NCBI GenBank assembly: GCA_947459175.1
Contig: CANHCT010000003.1
Coordinates: 1 to 50,180, forward strand
From: Hymenobacteraceae bacterium
GTDB taxonomy: Bacteria > Bacteroidota > Bacteroidia > Cytophagales > Flexibacteraceae
Direction: 5' to 3'
DNA length: 50,180 nucleotides
The position numbers and the translations under genes are program-made. Below, in pieces: positions 45,496-50,180 of this stretch. The number at the start of each line of letters is the position of its first letter. Position 1 is the first letter of the stretch. Below the pieces are notes generated by a model. The model was not told where the DNA came from, did not search any database, and was given only the letters and a program-made list of their open reading frames with translations.

Positions 45496-45503
45496 CAAAT
45501 GTT
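45496..45503 (-). promoter_or_regulatory. Candidate -7 box for bcp
   Basis: AACATTTG followed by CACG on the minus strand differs from TAnnTTTG at the first base, 40 bases before the ATG at 45455. It is downstream of the 45635 ATG and supports the later start. Confidence 0.35.
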
Positions 45504-45525
45504 TTGAAAAAAAGTGAAATCGGAA

Positions 45526-46479
45526 TCAATCCCGGTAAATGAATGTCTCCGCCTTTCCGGCTTCAACCATAAATCCTCTGTACATCCCTGGGGTATTGAA
45601 CTCAAGGCAGAAACGGCCTGCAGCATCCAGGGCAATCAAACCGCCGCATTCGGGATCCTGCAGATGGATTTTTTCGATTACAGTTTTACAGGCCTCCGGG
45701 AGGGACAGGCCTTTGTATTCCATCAGGCAGGAAACATCATAAGCCACCACATTACGGATAAATGTTTCTCCGTTTCCCGTGGCTGAGACAGCGCAGGTTT
45801 TGTTATTGGCATAGGTGCCGGCTCCAATAATGGGGGAATCACCAATCCGGCCAAATCGTTTATTGGTGAGGCCACCGGTGGAGGTAGCTGCCGCAAGATT
45901 GCCATGGATATCGAGGGCCACGGCACCGACCGTGCCGAATTTCCCGGTCCTTTGAGGTTGCGCCGCAGTGTCTACATTGTGGTCCAGTTTTGCCTTGCCC
46001 GAATCCATGATAGCCAGCAACTGCTGGTATCGCATATCGGTGTAAAAATATGAAGAATCTACCCGCTTTACTCCCTGCAAATCGGCAAACTTCTCGGCTC
46101 CTTCGCCAGAAAGCATCACAAAATCTGATTTCTGCAAAACCTTCAGCGCCAGCTCAACCGGATTTTTTACATGGGTAACACCGGCCACAGCACCGGCCTT
46201 CAGGGTATTGCCATCCATTATTGCTGCATCGAGTTCATGCTTTTTGTCGTGGGTAAAAACAGCACCCTTTCCAGCATTAAATAAAGGATTGTCTTCCAGA
46301 ACTTTAACAGCAGCTTCTACAGCAAAAAGTGCGGGTGCACCTTCAGCAAGGAGGGCATAACCTGCAGAAAGGGCCCGGGCAAGTCCCGATTTGTATCCGG
46401 CCTCCGATTGGGGCGTCATGGCAGAGGGCAGGATGGTACCGGCACCGCCGTGAACCAATATCCGGACAGGAATGCTCAT
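45526..46479 (-). CDS. Isoaspartyl peptidase/L-asparaginase (Ntn hydrolase)
   Basis: This type-2 asparaginase family is made as a precursor that cuts itself before a threonine, which then becomes the nucleophile; it removes isoaspartyl dipeptides and asparagine. The ATG at 46479 gives 317 residues. Diagnostic sequences: VRILVHGGAGTI near the N-terminus, the self-cleavage site FGTVGAVALDIHGN with T183, TSTGGLTNKRFGRIGDSPIIGAGTY (substrate loop) and ATGNGETFIRNV. The processing site is intact. No signal peptide is seen, so it is cytoplasmic. It lies between the Bcp and DNA glycosylase genes on the same strand. Confidence 0.95.
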   Translation of the reverse strand: MSIPVRILVHGGAGTILPSAMTPQSEAGYKSGLARALSAGYALLAEGAPALFAVEAAVKVLEDNPLFNAGKGAVFTHDKKHELDAAIMDGNTLKAGAVAGVTHVKNPVELALKVLQKSDFVMLSGEGAEKFADLQGVKRVDSSYFYTDMRYQQLLAIMDSGKAKLDHNVDTAAQPQRTGKFGTVGAVALDIHGNLAAATSTGGLTNKRFGRIGDSPIIGAGTYANNKTCAVSATGNGETFIRNVVAYDVSCLMEYKGLSLPEACKTVIEKIHLQDPECGGLIALDAAGRFCLEFNTPGMYRGFMVEAGKAETFIYRD

Positions 46480-46582
46480 TAATGGTTGTTTGGAAAAAGG
46501 ACCCGCAAGTTGCAATCCGGATTCTGCAACAGGCAAGACCTGACAGAAATATTTTTAGGTTCCCGGTGAGGCAAACAGGCCA

Positions 46583-47242
46583 TCAGACTGATTCCAAGCC
46601 TTTTGGATAAGCCGATACCCATGGATTATTTTTGACAAAGAATCTCCATGGTCGAAGGGCATCCGACCCGGCATAAGAAACTCCGATCCTTGTGTCAGCG
46701 GCTATTTGGTCCTTGTCAAGAGCAAATGACCAGTCTTCCAGCCAAATACCGGATTTTTCCCACAAGCGGTCACCATCCATATGCTTATGGATGCCCAGTG
46801 CCATACTGAGGCATGCAGGGCCCGAACTGACTTTGGGTTGATTGCGGTTCAGATTTCTCCGGCGCAGCATTTCATCCAAACCCAACACCGGCTCCATAGC
46901 CCTGATGAGAACGGCATCGGGAACTTCTTCGGGGCCGGAAACCACATTAAACAAATGGTGAAGGCCATAGCACAAATATATGTAAGCATGCCCGCCAGCC
47001 CGAAACATGGTCTCAGTCCGTTTGGTGCGCTTGTTCATATAGGCATGGCAGGCACGGTCGTCGGCACCTCTGTAGGCCTCGGTCTCCACAATTACGCCCG
47101 CTGTTTCTATCCCGGAAAATTGAGTCACCAATACCTTTCCCAAAAGATTTTTAGCCACAGAAAGAACATCTTCCTCATGAAAAAAAGAACGGGACAGCAG
47201 GCGGCGGATTCTCTTTTCAGGAAGATTTTCAGAAAAAACCAT
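46583..47242 (-). CDS. DNA-3-methyladenine glycosylase (AAG/MPG family)
   Basis: The enzyme removes alkylated or deaminated purines (3-methyladenine, hypoxanthine) in base-excision repair. I use the ATG at 47242 (219 residues). The longer frame to 47476 runs into the divergent gene and is low-complexity. Family motifs: LARSFFHEEDVLSVAKNLLGK-type start (LSRSFFHEEDVLSVAKNLLG), the catalytic segment VIVETEAYRGADDRACHAY, YIYLCYGLHHLFNVV and DAVLIRAMEPVLG. All look intact. The gene is divergent from the DUF418 gene, with a 9-bp inverted repeat in the 96-base gap between them. Confidence 0.93.
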   Translation of the reverse strand: MVFSENLPEKRIRRLLSRSFFHEEDVLSVAKNLLGKVLVTQFSGIETAGVIVETEAYRGADDRACHAYMNKRTKRTETMFRAGGHAYIYLCYGLHHLFNVVSGPEEVPDAVLIRAMEPVLGLDEMLRRRNLNRNQPKVSSGPACLSMALGIHKHMDGDRLWEKSGIWLEDWSFALDKDQIAADTRIGVSYAGSDALRPWRFFVKNNPWVSAYPKGLESV

Positions 47243-47282
47243 TTGATAAACAGGAATTTGAATAAAATTGGGCCAAAAAACC

Positions 47283-47320
47283 ACTTGCCGGTATCGGTGC
47301 CGCACTTGAATCCGGCAAGT
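47283..47320. repeat. Inverted repeat in divergent promoter gap
   Basis: ACTTGCCGG and CCGGCAAGT are perfect 9-bp arms 20 bases apart, ending 18 bases before the DUF418 start and 41 bases before the glycosylase start. No T-run follows on either strand, so a regulator site or leader hairpin fits better than a terminator. Confidence 0.5.
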
Positions 47321-47338
47321 CGAAAATAGAAAACCAAC

Positions 47339-48676
47339 ATGGAAAATCAAAACCAATCGGTCCGGCCTTTGGCATTTGAAAGCCGCATTTCGCTGCTGGA
47401 TGCGCTTCGGGGTGCTGCCCTGTTGGGGATTTTGCTGATGAACATTCCTTTTTTCGGCAAGTCTTATCACCTGCATTTCAATCTGGACATACTCAAAGAA
47501 TACAGCGGTCCGAATTACTGGTGCTGGTGGGGAGTAAACGGTCTTTTTGAGGGAACCATGCGGGGTGTTTTTTCCATGTTGTTCGGGGCAGGCAGTTTTT
47601 TGCTTCTCGACAGGCTGGAAAAGAAAAATACCGGCAGCCTTACACCGGCAGATATCTACTACCGGCGTCTGATTTGGCTGTTGGTTTTCGGGTTGATCAA
47701 TGCGTTCATTTTGCTTTGGCCTGGAGATATTTTGTATGCCTATGCCATTGCAGGACTTTTTCTGTACCCTTTCCGAAAATTAAAACCTGTTCATTTACTG
47801 GCATTTGGATTTTTGTTTTTAGGTTTTTCTGTAGCACAAAATTCTTTTAAAGCTTGGTCGGAACTTGAAATCAGGGAAAAGGGAGAAGCCGCCATTGCAT
47901 TGGAGAAAAAGGGGGGTAGGTTATCACCGACTCAGAAAGAGGATCTGGAAGCCTGGAATGCCTACCGGTCCGAAAACAGCATCGACCATTGGCAGTCGGA
48001 AATTGAGAAAGAAAATAAAATACGGAAAAAGGGTTATGCAGCCAATTTTGAAAATCTGGCCGGTGTAAATGTTTACATCGAAACCAAAGATTTTTATTCC
48101 GAAGTTTTCTTCGATGCCCTTTCCTTTTTTCTGATTGGGATGGCACTTTTTAAATGGGGTTTCCTGAGTGGTGCCCTGCCTTCGGGCCATTATCTGGGCA
48201 TTGGATTTGTTTGCTATCTGTTGGGATTGCCACTTAGCTATTACATCAATCATACCGCCATTCTTCTGCATTTCGATCACTCCAAAATGACTGAAGTATT
48301 ACCGGTCAGTCCATATCAGGCAAGGCGGCTTCTGCTGGCAACCGGCCACATTTCCACTCTGATTATTTTGTACAAATCCAACCTTATTGCATTCATTTTC
48401 AAGTGGCTGTCCAGGGTTGGGCAAATGGCATTTACCAATTACCTGATGCAAACCATTATCTGCGGATTTATTTTCCACGGATATGGTTTGGGGCTTTTCG
48501 GAGAATTGCAGCGGTATCAACTCTATCAGATTACTGCTTTAATCTGGATTTTTCAGATTGTGTTCTCCAATGTATGGATGCATTATTTTCTTTTCGGACC
48601 CTTTGAGTGGGTTTGGAGAAGCCTCACCTATTGGCAACTGCAGCCATTCCGAAAAGGAGCCCCGCAGAAGTTTTGA
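47339..48676 (+). CDS. DUF418 (YeiB-like) membrane protein
   Basis: The 445-residue protein has about ten membrane helices. The N-terminal half starts with ISLLDALRGAALLGILLMNIPFF and the RGVFSMLFGAGSFLLLDRLE segment; the C-terminal half is the DUF418 signature: GQMAFTNYLMQTIIC, GYGLGLFGE, then SNVWMHYFLFGPFEWVWRSL and LTYWQLQP. A hydrophilic insert (about residues 175-250, many E/K) divides the two halves. The family is thought to be related to acyltransferase-type membrane proteins but its reaction is not established. It is divergent from the DNA glycosylase gene. Confidence 0.92.
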   Translation: MENQNQSVRPLAFESRISLLDALRGAALLGILLMNIPFFGKSYHLHFNLDILKEYSGPNYWCWWGVNGLFEGTMRGVFSMLFGAGSFLLLDRLEKKNTGSLTPADIYYRRLIWLLVFGLINAFILLWPGDILYAYAIAGLFLYPFRKLKPVHLLAFGFLFLGFSVAQNSFKAWSELEIREKGEAAIALEKKGGRLSPTQKEDLEAWNAYRSENSIDHWQSEIEKENKIRKKGYAANFENLAGVNVYIETKDFYSEVFFDALSFFLIGMALFKWGFLSGALPSGHYLGIGFVCYLLGLPLSYYINHTAILLHFDHSKMTEVLPVSPYQARRLLLATGHISTLIILYKSNLIAFIFKWLSRVGQMAFTNYLMQTIICGFIFHGYGLGLFGELQRYQLYQITALIWIFQIVFSNVWMHYFLFGPFEWVWRSLTYWQLQPFRKGAPQKF

Positions 48677-48827
48677 AAATGTACGACAAGGCTGGACCTC
48701 GGTAAAATGTAAAATAAATTGAAGGCTTTGTAATAACCTTTGTGCTGTTGCAATTACAATTTATCGGTTCCAAAAACCGGTAGATTTCCCACCGGAAAAT
48801 TGATTATCAGGATATTTCAGCAGGGCT

Positions 48828-48861
48828 AAAAATCAGAAGGCCCTCAAAGAGAGCCTTCTGA
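48828..48861 (-). terminator. Intrinsic terminator on minus strand
   Basis: TCAGAAGGC and GCCTTCTGA form a perfect 9-bp stem with an 11-base loop. On the minus strand TTTTTAGC follows directly. It may end TPR-gene transcripts or a separate small RNA. Confidence 0.75.
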
Positions 48862-48916
48862 ATATTTCAATAAACCCAAAATCACAATTACGATCTCTTT
48901 TCCCTAAACGAGACCG
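48828..48916 (-). ncRNA. Candidate small RNA (promoter box plus terminator, no frame)
   Basis: A -7-like box GACATTTG followed by CA (48929-48922, minus strand) would start a transcript near 48916 that runs about 85 bases into the terminator hairpin. Near its 5' end GGTCTC and GAGATC can pair (one G-U wobble). No -33 element is seen and no family recognised, so this is only a candidate; it might equally be the 3' trailer of the TPR gene. Confidence 0.25.
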
Positions 48917-49129
48917 CATTGCAAATGTCAAACTTTTTTCAAAACCTGATTCGCGTTCAGGCCTAAATTAGAAAAAATAACGTTTTTATTAACATTAATC
49001 AGTTAAATCCCTGGGATTGGCCGGGCAGGAATACCCATCGAAATCTGATTTTTAATGTAATCACCTGCCTTCCGGTTGTTGCAGGTTTACTTTCAAACCG
49101 AGGAGAACCAAGACCAGGGATGAAGCTTT

Positions 49130-50179
49130 CTATTTGAAGTAAGCTTTTACCAACCGCTTGAATTCAGAATCCTTCAGAATGGGCTTCATCCAGGGGTCCT
49201 TTTTTATCAAATCGTAGTTTAATCTCCGCGGTATAAAAGCCTGTTCAAAATTCCGCATGGCCAGTTCCTTCTTATTCAGCAGGAATTGCGTCGCCCCCAT
49301 TCCATAATTGGCCTTGGGGTCGAGATAATCTTTATCCAATGCGAGATTAAATTGCTTTTCAGCCCCGGAAAAATCCGAGAACCGGAGCTTGAGCAATCCC
49401 AGTTCAACCCTGTTTTTTACGGTTCCCAGCCCGGTATCAATTTTTATGGCTTCATCAAGATCAGCGAGGGCTTCTTTATAGTCTTCTTCATACAAATAGC
49501 ATAATCCCCGGTGTGCATATGCAGGGGCTTTGTTCGGACTAAGCCGGATGGCATCTGTAAAAAATCGGATTCCCTTGCTGTATTTACCCATGTCTACAAA
49601 AGAAAGCCCAACTTCCACAGCGCATTCATACGGATTGAAACCTAAGGCTTTGGCTTCATTAAAATCGTCAATGGCCTTTTCGGTTTGCTTCAGTTCTTTG
49701 TTGATTTTTCCCTTGTAAAAATATGCTTCGGCGTTTCGTTTGTCTTTATCAATCGCATCTTCAAAATCCATAAGTGCCCTTCGGTAATTTTCCATTTGAT
49801 AATGGCATTTCCCCCTGTTTATCAGGGCTTCTGAATTTCCGGGGCTGATGTCCAAGGCCTCTGCAAACCAAACCATGGCCGAATCGTATTGCCGCAATTG
49901 AGAAAAAGCAATGCCCAAACCCAGACAGGCATCGAGGTTTTTCTTGTCATATTTCCTTGTTGCATAGAAGGGATTGAGCGATGATTCGAAATCCTGTTTC
50001 CTGAGAAAAATCCGGGCTTTTTTCAGGTATGCCGGAGCATAGGTTTCTTTCACAAATACCGCCCGGTCCAAGGCCATCAGGGCTTCATCATCTTTGCCTT
50101 GTTTCTCCAGTTCCGAGGCCAGAAAATAATGCGCCTCTGCGCTGCCGGGCTTGGAAATAATGGCTTTCCTGATTTGTTC
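49130..50179 (-). CDS. Tetratricopeptide repeat protein, 5' truncated
   Basis: The frame is open to the right edge of the window, so the true start lies beyond it; the ATG at 50077 is internal because the coding pattern continues upstream (SAEAHYFLASELEKQGKDDE). The visible 349 residues are about nine TPR units of 34 residues, for example SAMVWFAEALDISPGNSEAL, NRGKCHYQMENYRRALMDFE and PAYAHRGLCYLYEEDYKEAL. The end (KELAMRNFEQAF, DPWMKPILKDSEFKRLVKAYF) is the usual cap of Bacteroidetes TPR proteins. TPR arrays bind partner proteins. Signal and any extra domain lie outside the window, so location and role stay open. Confidence 0.88.
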   Translation of the reverse strand, partial: EQIRKAIISKPGSAEAHYFLASELEKQGKDDEALMALDRAVFVKETYAPAYLKKARIFLRKQDFESSLNPFYATRKYDKKNLDACLGLGIAFSQLRQYDSAMVWFAEALDISPGNSEALINRGKCHYQMENYRRALMDFEDAIDKDKRNAEAYFYKGKINKELKQTEKAIDDFNEAKALGFNPYECAVEVGLSFVDMGKYSKGIRFFTDAIRLSPNKAPAYAHRGLCYLYEEDYKEALADLDEAIKIDTGLGTVKNRVELGLLKLRFSDFSGAEKQFNLALDKDYLDPKANYGMGATQFLLNKKELAMRNFEQAFIPRRLNYDLIKKDPWMKPILKDSEFKRLVKAYFK

Positions 50180-50180
50180 A

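Larger units (their letters stand above)
48677..49129. other. Gap of about 450 bases without a protein gene
   Basis: No protein-coding frame is convincing on either strand. The gap holds a minus-strand hairpin with T-run at 48861-48828, a promoter-like box at 48929-48922 upstream of it, and a palindrome CCTGA-ttcgcgt-TCAGG at 48945-48961. The hairpin is about 270 bases past the TPR gene stop, far for a simple terminator of that gene. Confidence 0.5.

Noticed and set aside
47243-47476. Extended N-terminus of the DNA glycosylase
   Set aside because: It reads through the divergent DUF418 start and the inverted repeat; the extension is not homologous-looking and the family starts near LSRSFFHEED.

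Overview
The window looks like chromosomal DNA of a Bacteroidota (Bacteroidetes) bacterium, probably a free-living aerobe. Direct signs are a type IX secretion (T9SS) type B sorting domain, a type A sorting domain, a PorV/PorQ-family barrel, a TonB-dependent receptor with a carboxypeptidase-regulatory-like N-terminal domain, an EnvC-like degenerate LytM protein, several lipoproteins, and repeated promoter boxes of the Bacteroidetes form TAnnTTTG, often followed by C. Order and genus cannot be assigned from the sequence alone. There is no rRNA, CRISPR array, insertion sequence or prophage; one tRNA (initiator-like Met) is present.

Layout. 1-2.1 kb: end of an EnvC-like protein, an endonuclease/phosphatase-family membrane protein, tRNA-Met. 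2.2-4.7 kb: HtrA-type protease converging on ferrochelatase. 4.8-8.9 kb: alpha/beta hydrolase, small secreted protein and a T9SS type B cargo in a row. 9.0-12.3 kb: phosphopantetheinyl transferase, then a papain-like lipoprotein and a pentapeptide-like lipoprotein as a pair. 12.3-14.9 kb: an A/T-rich gene-poor stretch with a minus-strand coding remnant, then a T9SS type A cargo with three chitobiase-like repeats. 15.0-19.3 kb: VOC protein, S9 peptidase, ABC exporter. 19.4-22.2 kb (minus): small membrane protein, arginine deiminase, CsgG/FlgO-like outer-membrane protein. 22.2-22.9 kb: debris of at least two decayed minus-strand genes. 22.9-26.3 kb (minus): uvrA, ndk. 26.6-30.1 kb (plus): TerB-like protein, dolichol-phosphate-mannose-synthase-type glycosyltransferase, PBP1C. 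30.1-34.3 kb (minus): greA, HIT, proC, TlpA-like lipoprotein, sensor kinase in a tight run. 34.4-43.9 kb (minus): TonB receptor, 1500-residue secreted protein and PorV-like barrel as a three-gene operon. 44.0-47.2 kb (minus): D-2-hydroxyacid dehydrogenase, Bcp peroxiredoxin, isoaspartyl peptidase, 3-methyladenine DNA glycosylase. 47.3-48.7 kb: DUF418 membrane protein. The window ends inside a TPR protein.

Most genes are housekeeping. The parts most worth following are the receptor/giant protein/PorV-like operon, which uses a PorV-type barrel where a nutrient-uptake locus would have SusD; a terminator-like hairpin directly behind a good promoter box in the greA leader; pseudogene debris in two otherwise blank gaps; and a possible small RNA near 48.9 kb. 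Many plausible start codons lie well downstream of the longest open frame. In eight genes a TAnnTTTG-like box sits between the two or just upstream and supports the later start; I have corrected coordinates accordingly.
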